This document shows, piece after piece, positions 55,786-64,000 of a stretch of 64,000 nucleotides of DNA. The notes under the pieces were generated by a model. That model saw nothing but the letters and a program-made list of their open reading frames with translations, had not been told where the DNA came from and did no database searches. The position numbers were made by a program, and so were the translations under genes. Source of the DNA: Cohnella faecalis (GTDB lineage: Bacteria > Bacillota > Bacilli > Paenibacillales > Paenibacillaceae); assembly GCF_003570905.1 (NCBI RefSeq), contig NZ_QXJM01000048.1, positions 1 through 64,000 of the forward strand, read 5' to 3'. The number at the start of each line of letters is the position of its first letter. The stretch's first letter is position 1.

Positions 55786-56223
55786 TTACGATTGTAAATG
55801 CCGACTCAACGCTTCGAGCCCCAGCTCGTAACCGATCGGGCCGAAGCCGGCGATTTGTCCGATGCAGACCGCTGCCGTTACGGATACGTGACGGAACGCT
55901 TCGCGCTTGTGAATGTTCGACAAATGCACTTCGACAACAGGCAGTCCTACGGAGGCCAATCCATCGCGAAGCGCATAGCTCGTATGCGTCAAAGCGCCCG
56001 GATTGATCAAGATCCCGTCGTCGCGGCCGTAAGCCGCATGAATTTCGTCAAGCAGCGCGCCTTCGTGGTTGGACTGAAAAAATCTCAGCTCAAGACCCAA
56101 TTTCGATCCTCTCGCTCGCAAATTCGCCTCGATTTCAGACAACGTAGCGGCACCGTAGACGCCGGGCTCGCGAACGCCGAGCATATTCAGGTTCGGGCCG
56201 TTCAACACGAGTATACTGGGCAT
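55786..56223 (-). CDS. aroQ: Type II 3-dehydroquinate dehydratase
   Basis: Shikimate-pathway dehydratase of 145 residues, dodecameric in the family. NGPNLNMLGVREPGVYG contains the catalytic tyrosine, and INPGALTHTSYAL and EVHLSNIHKREAFR the other active-site motifs. 22 bases from the peptidase gene. Confidence 0.96.
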   Translation of the reverse strand: MPSILVLNGPNLNMLGVREPGVYGAATLSEIEANLRARGSKLGLELRFFQSNHEGALLDEIHAAYGRDDGILINPGALTHTSYALRDGLASVGLPVVEVHLSNIHKREAFRHVSVTAAVCIGQIAGFGPIGYELGLEALSRHLQS

Positions 56224-56302
56224 GAAAAATCGTCTCCTTGGCCGACGAAAAGCCGGTAAATTTCACCTGCCATTGTACCATAGAGACGAACGCCTCGTCA
56301 CT

Positions 56303-56905
56303 TTAACCGTGCGCGGGCTTTCGGCTTCCGGAAGAGCCGCCGCCTCCCCGTTCCCTGTGCATCTCGTCGTGAAACTCGAAGGCAATGCTGTAGCCGATGA
56401 ACAGTCCCCAAAGGAGAAATAAGCAAAAATCGGTTATATAGCTGGTCCAGCTGATCGTCTTCAATGGGGGGACGGCTCCGACAAGCGGACCCGCTCCCAG
56501 AAACAAAAGCGCCCACCAGACGACACCGAACGCAATTCCCGGCCACGGCCCCCGAAGCTTTCCGAGGACGATCAAATAGAACATGGCTGCGATCATCGAC
56601 ATAACGATAAAGGCGGCGAATCCGATAGCCTGCCAGCCGAAGCTTCCGAGCATGCTCCTTTTTACAAAAGGATCTACAAGAAACGCTTGATGCACCTGAG
56701 TGAAATTCATGCCGGTTTCCAGCCACCGAACCACGCCCCAGACGATGCCGGCAAAAAGACCGACTTTTAAGCTGAACAAAATCGGATTCGTAAAATGCTC
56801 AATGGCCTTTTCGCCTTCGGAAGCAGTATTCTTGCTCAATTGTGCATGCCCTCCCTGCGTGGAACTAGCGCGACCGTTAGCATTCCCCTTCCTTCCCTGT
56901 GGCAT
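56303..56905 (-). CDS. yqhR: YqhR-family membrane protein
   Basis: About 200 residues with four helices (first LKVGLFAGIVWGVVRWL). Conserved in endospore formers next to yqhQ and aroQ. The polar N-terminal 35 residues and Gly/Ser-rich tail are variable. ATG at 56905 is the likelier start. Function unknown. Confidence 0.82.
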   Translation of the reverse strand: MPQGRKGNANGRASSTQGGHAQLSKNTASEGEKAIEHFTNPILFSLKVGLFAGIVWGVVRWLETGMNFTQVHQAFLVDPFVKRSMLGSFGWQAIGFAAFIVMSMIAAMFYLIVLGKLRGPWPGIAFGVVWWALLFLGAGPLVGAVPPLKTISWTSYITDFCLFLLWGLFIGYSIAFEFHDEMHRERGGGGSSGSRKPAHG

Positions 56906-56965
56906 TCTCTCTTCCAATCTAGTAAAATGAATAGATCACAAACGCCACACGAAGCAGGTGAAACC

Positions 56966-57909
56966 ATGTCTCAATCGCCAACGTCCGTCTATGGCGGACA
57001 AGCGGTTATCGAAGGCGTCATGTTCGCGGGGCGCAACGTCAACGTCACCGCCGTACGCCGCAAAAATCAGGAAATCACTTTTTACGAAGTTCCCAGGAAG
57101 AAAGCCTCATCCTTCGTGAGCGCGATCAAAAAGATTCCTTTCCTGCGAGGCATCGTAGGAATCGTGGAATCGGCAGCCAAAGGCTCCCAGCATTTGACTT
57201 ACTCCGCCGAAGCTTATGCAGAAGACGAGAGCGGCCCGAAGAAGCCGAGGCCCAAACCGAGAAAGGCAAGGAACGATGGAATCTGACGATGATTCTCGGA
57301 GTCGCCGTCGTCGGAGTACTTTCCTTCGTTGTCGGCAAGCTTATTTTCACTTTAGTGCCGGCTTTTCTCGAAAGCGTGATCTTTGGAAAAGCATTCGGGA
57401 ATAAGATATTGCACAACCTACTTGAAGGCGGCATCAAAATCGTATTGCTGCTTGCCTATCTCTGGTTCATCTCCCAGACTCCGCTCGTGAAGAGGCTGTT
57501 CCAATACCATGGAGCTGAGCACAAGGTCATTAGCGCGTACGAGGCGAACGCGGAATTAACCGTCGATTCGGTACAGAAGTTCAGTCGTCTGCATTACCGT
57601 TGCGGCAGCAGCTTCATCATCTTCACCGTCATCGTCGGGGTGATCCTGTACTCGTTCTTCCAATGGGACACCATGGGAGAGCGAATTCTGCAGCGCATCG
57701 TTCTTCTTCCTTTCGTTCTCGGCATCTCGTACGAGGTGCTCCGTTGGACCAACGCGCTTCGGGACATTCCAGTGCTGCGTTGGCTCGGCTATCCGGGGCT
57801 GTGGCTGCAATTGCTCACGACCAAAGAGCCGACCGACGATCAAGTTGCCGTATCCATCGCTTCCTTCAATCGAATGAGGGAGCTGGATCGGGAGGTTCAA
57901 CCGACCTAA
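56966..57909 (+). CDS. yqhQ: YqhQ-family (DUF1385) membrane protein, one frameshift
   Basis: VYGGQAVIEGVMFAGRNVNV is the family signature at the N-terminus. After AEDESGP, near 57236, one base is missing; in the next frame EEAEAQTEKGKERWNLTMIL continues the gene. The conserved LFQYHGAEHKVISAYE and YRCGSSFIIF motifs follow. With one G restored to the CCCG stretch the protein is about 314 residues. I infer a sequencing error. Divergent from yqhR; a small membrane-protein gene follows. Confidence 0.9.
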
Positions 57910-57926
57910 CAAGGAGGAATCGCCGT

Positions 57927-58241
57927 ATGCAAAGCCGTTTCCATCCGATGTTTTACGTTCTGATTCCGTTGGCGGCGCTGGGAATCGCCCAATCCTTCGA
58001 ATCGCTCTTGAGCGCCATGTTTATTCCGATTGCCATTCTGCTTGTGCTTTACGTCGTCTATCTGCTTTCTCCGCAAGGACGCGCGCGCAAGCCGAGATAC
58101 CGCGGACCTTCGTACCCGTCCGGACCGTCGCGTTTCCGGCAGCCGGATCGAGCGAAGCCGAAGCAAAAGCGCTCGCCTTCCCCTTTTCGGGTAATCGAAG
58201 GAAAAAAAGACAAAGACGACGATACGCCGCGCTATCATTGA
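57927..58241 (+). CDS. Small hypothetical membrane protein
   Basis: 104 residues. One long hydrophobic region (PMFYVLIPLAALGIAQSF and AMFIPIAILLVLYVVYLL) followed by a basic, Pro/Arg/Ser-rich cytoplasmic tail ending KDKDDDTPRYH. AAGGAGG precedes the ATG. It lies 17 bases after yqhQ and is presumably co-transcribed. I do not recognise a family with certainty. Confidence 0.78.
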   Translation: MQSRFHPMFYVLIPLAALGIAQSFESLLSAMFIPIAILLVLYVVYLLSPQGRARKPRYRGPSYPSGPSRFRQPDRAKPKQKRSPSPFRVIEGKKDKDDDTPRYH

Positions 58242-58251
58242 CCGAACGGCA

Positions 58252-58289
58252 AAACGCCTCCCGCACAGCAATGCGGGAGGCGTTTTTTT
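58252..58289. terminator. Convergent terminator
   Basis: AAACGCCTCCCGC and GCGGGAGGCGTTT form a 13-bp stem followed by a T-run on the plus strand; the minus strand also gives a short T-run. It serves the yqhQ pair and the patatin gene, whose stop codon abuts it. Confidence 0.93.
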
Positions 58290-59247
58290 ATTCGATTTTC
58301 CCCGTATCGCGATTCCACTGCTTGAAAAACTTTTCCCCCGCCGCCAGTCCCGACAGATAGAGCTGTTCGCTCTTTTCCTTGGACAATCCAAAATCGGTCG
58401 TCGATACTCCTAGCGTCGGTATTTTTATCGCCCGCGCTCGATTGTGATCCTCGATATATCGCTCGTCGTGGGCGCTGAGCATCGTTTCGAACATCGCCTT
58501 AAGCATCGTAACGGGACCTCGGATGGCGTTCGGATGGCTGTCGTTTTTACCGACCATCTGAAAGCCGATTACCGGAATCCGCCGCTCGGCCAAGTCGGTA
58601 TCGTCGTCATCGTCGAACACCCATAACGGAAAATTGCTCAGCAGCCCTCCATCGACAACGTAAGTCAAATTGAGCTTGGGCTTGATTTTTTCATGAGCTT
58701 TAGCCGCAGCGATAGGCGTGCGCAAGATGACCGGATCGAAAAAGAAAGGAATGCTCGCGCTCATTCGAATCGCTCTGGCGACGGAAAACCGCTCGGGATC
58801 TATTCCGTACAGAGCGATGTCGTCAGGCAGAACGAGCAGCTTGCCGTTCGTAATGTCCGAAGCGACTATTCTGAGCGCGCCTTTCGGCAAGTCTCCGAAT
58901 CGAACGACGCCCTTGGCGGCTAGAAGCTTCCCGATCCACAGCTCGAGCGCGTCCCCGGAGTACAAGCCATTGCGCAAAAAAAGCCGGATAGCCGGACCGA
59001 TCACCTTGAGTCGAAAAATCGGCGATTGCTTCAAAAAGGAGCGGAAAGGAGTCGACTCGATTATGCTCTTCATCTCCGAGGCGCTGTGACCGGTCGCAAG
59101 CAGAGAAGCTACGATGCTGCCGGAAGAAGTTCCGGCAACGCGATGAAAGCATATGCCGGCTTGCTCCGCCGCCTTGACGGCTCCCGTAAGCGAAATCCCT
59201 TTTACGCCCCCGCCCTCGAATACCGCGTTAACTCGCGTCGCCGCCAT
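58288..59247 (-). CDS. Patatin-like phospholipase
   Basis: 319 residues. Oxyanion-hole motif EGGGVKGISLTGA near the start, nucleophile serine in GTSSGS (residue about 42), and the catalytic aspartate in VVDGGLLSNFPLWVF. Cytoplasmic, no signal peptide. Likely a lipid acyl hydrolase; substrate unknown. Confidence 0.93.
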   Translation of the reverse strand: MAATRVNAVFEGGGVKGISLTGAVKAAEQAGICFHRVAGTSSGSIVASLLATGHSASEMKSIIESTPFRSFLKQSPIFRLKVIGPAIRLFLRNGLYSGDALELWIGKLLAAKGVVRFGDLPKGALRIVASDITNGKLLVLPDDIALYGIDPERFSVARAIRMSASIPFFFDPVILRTPIAAAKAHEKIKPKLNLTYVVDGGLLSNFPLWVFDDDDDTDLAERRIPVIGFQMVGKNDSHPNAIRGPVTMLKAMFETMLSAHDERYIEDHNRARAIKIPTLGVSTTDFGLSKEKSEQLYLSGLAAGEKFFKQWNRDTGKIE

Positions 59248-59347
59248 GAGTCATCCCCCGCTCTTCGCAACGGAACTCTAACGGTGAATTGTATGCGGCG
59301 CCAGGCCTCGTTTATGACCGAAAATCTGCGTGTACAGGCTTGCGAAG

Positions 59348-59399
59348 CAAAAAAAGCCTTCCGGAGCAAGCGATTGCAGAATCGCTGCCGAAAGGCTTT
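59348..59399 (-). terminator. mntR terminator
   Basis: AAAGCCTT...AAGGCTTT with an inner GCGATT/AATCGC pairing forms a bulged long stem, followed by a T-run on the minus strand. Confidence 0.88.
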
Positions 59400-59405
59400 T
59401 CCCGG

Positions 59406-59828
59406 TTATTCGGTTTCCAATTCCGTCCTTACATTGCGAAGCTCTTCGACACGGGAAGGATCTCGCTCGAAATATTCGATCAGCGTCTCGATGCAAGTGA
59501 TCGAATCCCAGCTCAGATGATGCTCGATGCCTTCGACGTCGCGATAAATATTTTCTTCCTGCACTCCGATCAACTTAAGGAACGATTCGAGAAGATGATG
59601 ACGGTCGACGAGTCGCTTACCCACCTTTTTCCCTTTGTTCGTAAGCACGAGCCCTCTATATTTCTCGTATATCAAGTAGTTGTCCTTGTCCAGCTTTTGG
59701 ATCATCTTGGTCACCGAGGAAGGATGAACCTCGAGCCCTTCGGCAATGTCGGAGACGCGGGCGTACCCTTTCTCGTCGATCAGCCGGTAAATCCGTTCCA
59801 AATAATCTTCCATGCTCGGGGTCGGCAC
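59406..59828 (-). CDS. mntR: Manganese-dependent regulator MntR
   Basis: DtxR-family repressor of manganese uptake, 140 residues. Beginning at the GTG at 59828, behind AAAGGGGA, it reads PTPSMEDYLERIYRLI, with the metal ligands Asp8 and Glu11. RVSDIAEGLEVHPSSVTKMIQ is the helix-turn-helix, and GIEHHLSWDSI includes further metal ligands. Starts at 59864 or 59921 would add 12 or 31 residues not usual for the family. The manganese transporter it would control is not in the window. Confidence 0.92.
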   Translation of the reverse strand: MPTPSMEDYLERIYRLIDEKGYARVSDIAEGLEVHPSSVTKMIQKLDKDNYLIYEKYRGLVLTNKGKKVGKRLVDRHHLLESFLKLIGVQEENIYRDVEGIEHHLSWDSITCIETLIEYFERDPSRVEELRNVRTELETE

Positions 59829-60022
59829 GGCGAATTCCCCTTTCACATCGCTCGGATTGCTCATCTTAATATCATACACCGCTTCAAGGGGCAGGGGCAA
59901 GCCCGGAGCCGTCGGAAGCATAAAAACGAACGTCGTCGCATACCTGCGAACAACGTTTGTCGGCCTGCCTAAGCCGTGTGAATTGGTTCTACTACGGAAT
60001 CGCTCACAAGCCGAATCGGCGA

Positions 60023-60215
60023 TAAAACGATTTTTCGTCTTATTTGCCCCGCGCGAAGCTAGCTTGAAGGAAATAAGACGATTTTTTCACTTTATTTCTT
60101 CGAAAACAACCGTATCTAAGGTATTTGGCACGCGGTAAGACGATTCTTTCGTCTTATTCGCCCCCGCAGAGGTAGCGTCAAAAAATATAAAACGATTTTT
60201 TCACTTTATTCCTAC
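60023..60215. repeat. Four-unit ~51-bp array between mntR and ccdA
   Basis: Units start at 60023, 60074, 60136 and 60188 (spacings 51, 62, 52). They alternate between TAAAACGATTTTTCGTCTTA-type and TAAGACGATTTTTTCACTTT-type sequence. AAGACGA and TCGTCTT inside unit 3 pair to form a small hairpin. TCTTATTTGCC and TCTTATTCGCC echo the core of the lysC arrays. The array ends about 20 bases before the ccdA stop; apart from it, 59829-60234 has no feature. Confidence 0.85.
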
Positions 60216-60234
60216 ACCAGCGAGCCTCGCCATC

Positions 60235-60945
60235 CTAAAATTTCAACCATTCCGGCGTTATGCTTTGCAAATAAATCGTAATGTCGATCATCCGGTCGGT
60301 GAACAGCAGAATGCCCATGACGATCATGAGCGCGCCGCCGATTTTCATCATCAGATTGGAATATTTCAAAATCCAACGGGTGGAGCTAAGAAAAAACGCG
60401 AGCACGAAAAAAGGAATGGCGAACCCGACCGAATAGGCGGTCGTCAGCCCTGCCCATGTCCCGGGATTGCTGGCGGCGAGCCCGATAATGGCCGATAGAA
60501 TCGGCCCGACGCAAGGCGACCAGCCAGCGGAGAAGCCAACCCCGAAAATGAACGAATTCACGTAGCCCGCCGGCCGGATTTTCATTTTCATTTTCCGTTC
60601 CTTCATAAGCGTCTGCGGTTGAAAAATGCCCATCAGAAACAATCCCATCAGCATGATGAGTATCGCCGAAACCATTCGGATCGTGTCCTGATAATCCCGG
60701 AACCACTCCGCGAACGCATTGGCCGCATACGCAAGAGAAAAGAACACGCTCGAAAATCCGAGAATGAAAAAAAACGTATGGCTCATCGTCTTGAGCCGCA
60801 CTTGCGCGCTCGTATCCGTCTTGATCTGGCTTACCGATATGCCGGTTATGTACGAAAGATACGAAGGATACAGCGGCAAGCAGCAGGGTGATATGAACGA
60901 TGCGAAACCGGCTGCGAATGCGATGCCTACGTTCAAGTCGGCCAT
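60235..60945 (-). CDS. ccdA: Thiol-disulfide membrane transporter CcdA
   Basis: Six-helix membrane protein of 236 residues that passes reducing equivalents outwards for cytochrome c and spore-coat maturation. The redox cysteines lie in FISPCCLPLYPSYLSY and SAGWSPCVGPILSA. Normal size. In Bacillus it is needed for cytochrome c synthesis and sporulation. Confidence 0.94.
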   Translation of the reverse strand: MADLNVGIAFAAGFASFISPCCLPLYPSYLSYITGISVSQIKTDTSAQVRLKTMSHTFFFILGFSSVFFSLAYAANAFAEWFRDYQDTIRMVSAILIMLMGLFLMGIFQPQTLMKERKMKMKIRPAGYVNSFIFGVGFSAGWSPCVGPILSAIIGLAASNPGTWAGLTTAYSVGFAIPFFVLAFFLSSTRWILKYSNLMMKIGGALMIVMGILLFTDRMIDITIYLQSITPEWLKF

Positions 60946-60976
60946 TGGAGCACCTTCCTTCCTCGCGAGGATTGAA

Positions 60977-61777
60977 TTACACTCGGGTTCTCCGCATCGT
61001 GAGCGAGAGGATGAGAATGCCGATCAGGAGAAGCACAATCGTACCGCCCGGCGCCAAATTCCAAATTCCGGCGATCCAGAGGCCGCTGAGAACGGCGATT
61101 TCCCCGACGATCACGACGATAATAATCGATTGCTTAAAGCTGCGCGACAGCGCGAGGCTGATGGCGGCCGGAAGCGTGAGCAGCGCAGACACGAGCAGCG
61201 CCCCGACGATTTTGATTGCGGCGCTAATAACGAGCGCGGTCAGAATGCTGATCATGATGTTGAAGTAACGCACGGGCAGCCCGCTTACGGCAGCGGCGTC
61301 TTCATCGAACGTGAGCAGGAACATCTCTTTTTTATGGATGAGTACTACGGCGAGCACGACGACCGTCACGGCGGCGATGACGAGCAAATCCGTCCCGTCG
61401 AGCGTATAGATGCTTCCGAACAAATACGAATTGACGTTCAGGTTAAAGCCCATGCCCAGCGTAAAAAACACAGATGCCAGCGCGATGCCGCCCGACATAA
61501 TAATCGCGATGGACAGCTCCGCATACGTCTTGTACGATTTGCGCAGCCATTCGATTCCGAACGATGCGACGACGGCGAATACGAGGCCCATAGCCACCGG
61601 ATAAACGCCGAGCAAAAAACCGAGCGCCACGCCCGCAATGCTGACGTGAGCCAGCGTGTCCCCTATCATGGCGAGACGTCTTAGCACAAGAAACAGCCCC
61701 ATGAGAGGAGCTGTTACCGCGATCAAAGCACCGCCGATAAGCGCGCGCTGAAAAAATTCGGCCGACAAAATATCCAA
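60977..61777 (-). CDS. Zinc ABC transporter permease (ZnuB/AdcB family)
   Basis: ABC-3 family permease of 266 residues with about eight helices. LIAVTAPLMGLFLVLRRLAMIGDTLAHVSIAGVALG is the family beginning (the first 36 residues shown in part). The start is a TTG at 61777, overlapping the end of the ATPase gene. The stop is followed after 31 bases by ccdA. Confidence 0.93.
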   Translation of the reverse strand: MDILSAEFFQRALIGGALIAVTAPLMGLFLVLRRLAMIGDTLAHVSIAGVALGFLLGVYPVAMGLVFAVVASFGIEWLRKSYKTYAELSIAIIMSGGIALASVFFTLGMGFNLNVNSYLFGSIYTLDGTDLLVIAAVTVVVLAVVLIHKKEMFLLTFDEDAAAVSGLPVRYFNIMISILTALVISAAIKIVGALLVSALLTLPAAISLALSRSFKQSIIIVVIVGEIAVLSGLWIAGIWNLAPGGTIVLLLIGILILSLTMRRTRV

Positions 61778-61779
61778 AG

Positions 61780-62562
61780 CTACCTCTGACCTTCTTTCCT
61801 CAGGGTGTGAAGCAGGTCCGTCTCCACGCAATCCTCAAGATCGTGGGAATGACGAACGTAGAACCCCAGCTTCCCATACCTCATCTTCGGCTCTTCGCCT
61901 AAATACGAGCGAACCATGTCCATGTCGTGGGAGACCATCAGAAACGTGATGTTGTGCTTTTGATGCATATGCCGGATCAGATGAAAAAAGTTTTGCTGCG
62001 TTTCCGTATCGATGCCGGTCAGCGGCTCGTCCAGAATGAGCAGCTTCGGATTATTGATCAGCGCTCTTGCCAAAAACACCCGCTGCTGCTGGCCTCCGGA
62101 CAATGCGCCGATTCGCTTGTCCGCCAGATCCTCGATATGCAGCGTGCGAAGCGCATCCTCGGATCGGGTAATGTCCGAACGGCTTATCCGCTTGAACAGC
62201 TTGCGCCGGCCGTACAGGCCGGACAGCACCACTTCCCGGACGGTAGCCGGGAACAACGGGTTGAAGTGGTTCCGCTGCGGGACATAGCCGATCCACTGCC
62301 AGTCCTTGAACCGTTCCGCAGCCGTTCCGAACAACGATACCTTGCCGGACGTAGGCTTAAGCAGCCCTACGATCGTCCGAAGCAACGTCGTCTTGCCAGC
62401 GCCGTTAGAGCCGATCAAACCGACGAAGTCCCGCTCCCGAATCGTGAACGACAAGTCGCTGAGAACCTGCTGCGGTCCGAACGCGAACGACAGCTGGTCG
62501 AGGCAGATGATTTCGCGGTGACAGACAGCCTGCTCCGCGGCGGCGTTAGATAAGAGGGTCAC
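61780..62562 (-). CDS. Zinc ABC transporter ATP-binding protein (ZnuC/AdcC family)
   Basis: 260 residues. Walker A is IGSNGAGKTTLLRTIVG, the ABC signature LSGGQQQRVFLARAL and Walker B LLILDEPLTGID. The GTG at 62562 follows AAAGGAGA. Transport of zinc rather than manganese is inferred from the adjacent binding protein and the Zur-like box. Confidence 0.93.
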   Translation of the reverse strand: MTLLSNAAAEQAVCHREIICLDQLSFAFGPQQVLSDLSFTIRERDFVGLIGSNGAGKTTLLRTIVGLLKPTSGKVSLFGTAAERFKDWQWIGYVPQRNHFNPLFPATVREVVLSGLYGRRKLFKRISRSDITRSEDALRTLHIEDLADKRIGALSGGQQQRVFLARALINNPKLLILDEPLTGIDTETQQNFFHLIRHMHQKHNITFLMVSHDMDMVRSYLGEEPKMRYGKLGFYVRHSHDLEDCVETDLLHTLRKEGQR

Positions 62563-62615
62563 GGCTTGTATCTCCTTTGCGCGGTAGTCGCTCTCTTCGA
62601 TTGTTGCTTGCTTCC

Positions 62616-63584
62616 TTATTGTAATGCCTGCCGGAGGTTTTGCAAATTCCGTTCCATAATCGTAATAAAATCGTCACCGGCTTTTTCCTGCTGCGGCGTC
62701 AGCCCTTCGAGAGGATTAAGCACCATCGTCTCCACTTTCGCTTCCGACGCTAACGTCTTCGCAAGCCGGTCGGACACCAGCTCCTCGAAGAAAATGACCT
62801 TCACCTTGTGCTCCTTGACGAATTCCACCACTTTCAGCAAATCCTGCGAGCGCGGCTCCGCTTCCGGCGAAAGTCCCATGATCGCCACTTGGTTTAATCC
62901 GTAATCCCGTGCCAAATAGCCGAAAGCTTGATGCGAGACGACAATGTTCTTGTTCGGCAGCGCCGAAAGCCCCGTCTCGAATTGATCATCGAGCTTGGCG
63001 AGCTTGGCTTCGAGAGAAGCGTACCGTTCTTCATAACCCGATCGGTGAACGGCATCCGCTTGAATGAAGGCATCCAGAACGTTTTTGGCCATCACAAGCG
63101 CCGATTTCGGGCTTACCCATGTATGGGGGTCGACGTCCGAGTCACCGTGAGCCTCGTGCTCTTCCTCGTGATTCTCTTCTTCTGGATTTCCTTGGATAAG
63201 AGCAATGCCTTTGCTGGCTTCGACCGTCAGCGTCTTGCCAGAGGAATCGAGACCGTGCAGGAAATCATCCAACCAGCCTTCAAGACCCGCTCCGTTATAG
63301 AGAAATAGCTGGGCGTCGCCGACGGTAATCAGATCGCGGCTTTTGGGCGTCCAATCGTGTGGCTCCACGCCGGCGGGAATAAGATTGACAACGTGAGCGT
63401 CCTCGCCGCCGATTTCGTTCGCCAAAAAGTAGAGCGGGTAAAAGGACGTAACGACGTTCACTTTTCCTGTGACGGCGCCGTTGGACGATTTGCCGCAAGC
63501 GGACAGAAGCGAAATTGCCGCCGCCAACATGGCGATCATGAAAGCGCGAACGATTGCGCCGGATGTTTTCGTATTCATTTTCAT
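62616..63584 (-). CDS. Zinc-binding lipoprotein (ZnuA/AdcA family)
   Basis: Cluster A-I solute-binding protein of 322 residues. Signal peptide with lipobox LLSACG near residue 30. Metal ligands include the His in GVEPHDWTPKSRD and those in VDPHTWVSP. A His/Glu-rich loop (EENHEEEHEAHGDSD, about residue 140) is typical of zinc-binding members. The ATG at 63584 follows GAGGAG. First gene of the zinc operon. Confidence 0.95.
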   Translation of the reverse strand: MKMNTKTSGAIVRAFMIAMLAAAISLLSACGKSSNGAVTGKVNVVTSFYPLYFLANEIGGEDAHVVNLIPAGVEPHDWTPKSRDLITVGDAQLFLYNGAGLEGWLDDFLHGLDSSGKTLTVEASKGIALIQGNPEEENHEEEHEAHGDSDVDPHTWVSPKSALVMAKNVLDAFIQADAVHRSGYEERYASLEAKLAKLDDQFETGLSALPNKNIVVSHQAFGYLARDYGLNQVAIMGLSPEAEPRSQDLLKVVEFVKEHKVKVIFFEELVSDRLAKTLASEAKVETMVLNPLEGLTPQQEKAGDDFITIMERNLQNLRQALQ

Positions 63585-63601
63585 ACATGCTCCTCGCTAA
63601 T

Positions 63602-63620
63602 AATCGTAATTTTTATTATT
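63602..63620. promoter_or_regulatory. Zur-like operator
   Basis: AATCGTAATTTTTATTATT: the left half matches the Bacillus Zur half-site exactly (AATCGTAAT) and the right half at six of nine positions. It lies about 18 bases before the zinc-binding lipoprotein start. It should repress the operon when zinc is plentiful. Confidence 0.7.
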
Positions 63621-63743
63621 AACACGGTTCATTATAGTTAGCGGATCGGACGCTGTCAACAACGAACGGCCGATCGTCGTCCCCGAACTCGCTTCGATCT
63701 GCATTTTTACTCTCTTCCGCTACTGTCTGCTCGGCAGTCAATT

Positions 63744-63929
63744 AACTGTAATAGATACAACTATCCACCCTGTAGAGCCGCACCGTTGGGATTGAACTGC
63801 AAAAGGTACCGCTATTTTTTGTCGTTTCGGAGCTTGCCGCTAAAAGCGCCCTAAATACATGTGCCTTTTGCAGATAATAGCGTTAGAGTACCGATCTTTC
63901 ATAAAATAAAGGTAGGTTCTACAGTTGAA
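63744..63929. repeat. Facing pairs of ~51-bp repeat units at the window end
   Basis: On the plus strand AACTGTAATAGATAC at 63744 and AACTGCAAAAGGTAC at 63795 are 51 bases apart. On the minus strand AACTGTAGAACCTAC and ATCTGCAAAAGGCAC lie about 51 bases apart, near 63925 and 63873. The two pairs face each other. No gene is seen from 63622 to 64000. Confidence 0.7.
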
Positions 63930-64000
63930 CGTCGGGCTAGGCTGGGCGCGTATAGTCAGACAGTCTGCGTTAATCCGGTTCGGTGCGGGTGCGTTTAGAC

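Overview
The window looks like chromosomal DNA of an endospore-forming member of the Paenibacillaceae (Paenibacillus/Cohnella-like). It has moderately high GC, strong Shine-Dalgarno sequences, several TTG and GTG starts, and a gene order known from Bacillus and Paenibacillus: spoIIIAA-AH, accBC, asp23/amaP, nusB, folD, xseAB, ispA, dxs, tlyA, argR, recN, spoIVB, spo0A. The family-level assignment is an inference from synteny and protein sequence, not from a database search.

Region by region. 1-10.6 kb: an iron-siderophore uptake locus (binding protein, two FecCD permeases, an AraC regulator carrying a binding-protein domain, a nitroreductase). It is present twice as a nearly perfect inverted duplication (arms about 1-4978 and 5241-10209). 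The arms differ mostly by one-base homopolymer indels, so the left arm is most likely a fold-back copy made during sequencing or assembly. The right arm carries the complete locus, with a perfect Fur box at 10620. 10.8-17.5 kb: a sugar ABC transporter (lipoprotein, two permeases) with a YesM/YesN two-component pair. 17.6-23.2 kb: a membrane-anchored parvulin foldase, then odhA (one frameshift) and odhB. 23.2-27 kb: a 51-bp repeat array followed by a low-GC, broken mobile-element remnant. 27-49.6 kb: the sporulation, housekeeping and DNA-repair block, all on the minus strand. 49.7-64 kb: yqhV, a phosphosulfolactate synthase, a DUF441 protein, lysC, efp, an aminopeptidase, aroQ, yqhR, yqhQ, a patatin, mntR, ccdA and a zinc ABC transporter behind a Zur-like box.

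The most unusual feature is a set of intergenic repeat arrays (23.2, 51.5, 53.6, 60.0 and 63.7 kb, with a looser relative at 5.0 kb). Their sequences differ, but the unit length is almost always 51 bp. Three of them (51.5, 53.6, 60.0 kb) share a recognisable core. Two of these bracket lysC in opposite orientation.

How the genes work together: iron uptake is probably under Fur and a Btr-like activator, zinc uptake under Zur, and manganese sensing under MntR. The spoIIIA operon has a good sigma-E promoter and spo0A has a textbook sigma-H promoter overlapping a 0A box. Single-base frameshifts in homopolymers recur in genes that should be essential or conserved (odhA, yqhQ, the iron genes), so the sequence probably holds uncorrected indels. 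No rRNA, tRNA or CRISPR locus was seen.
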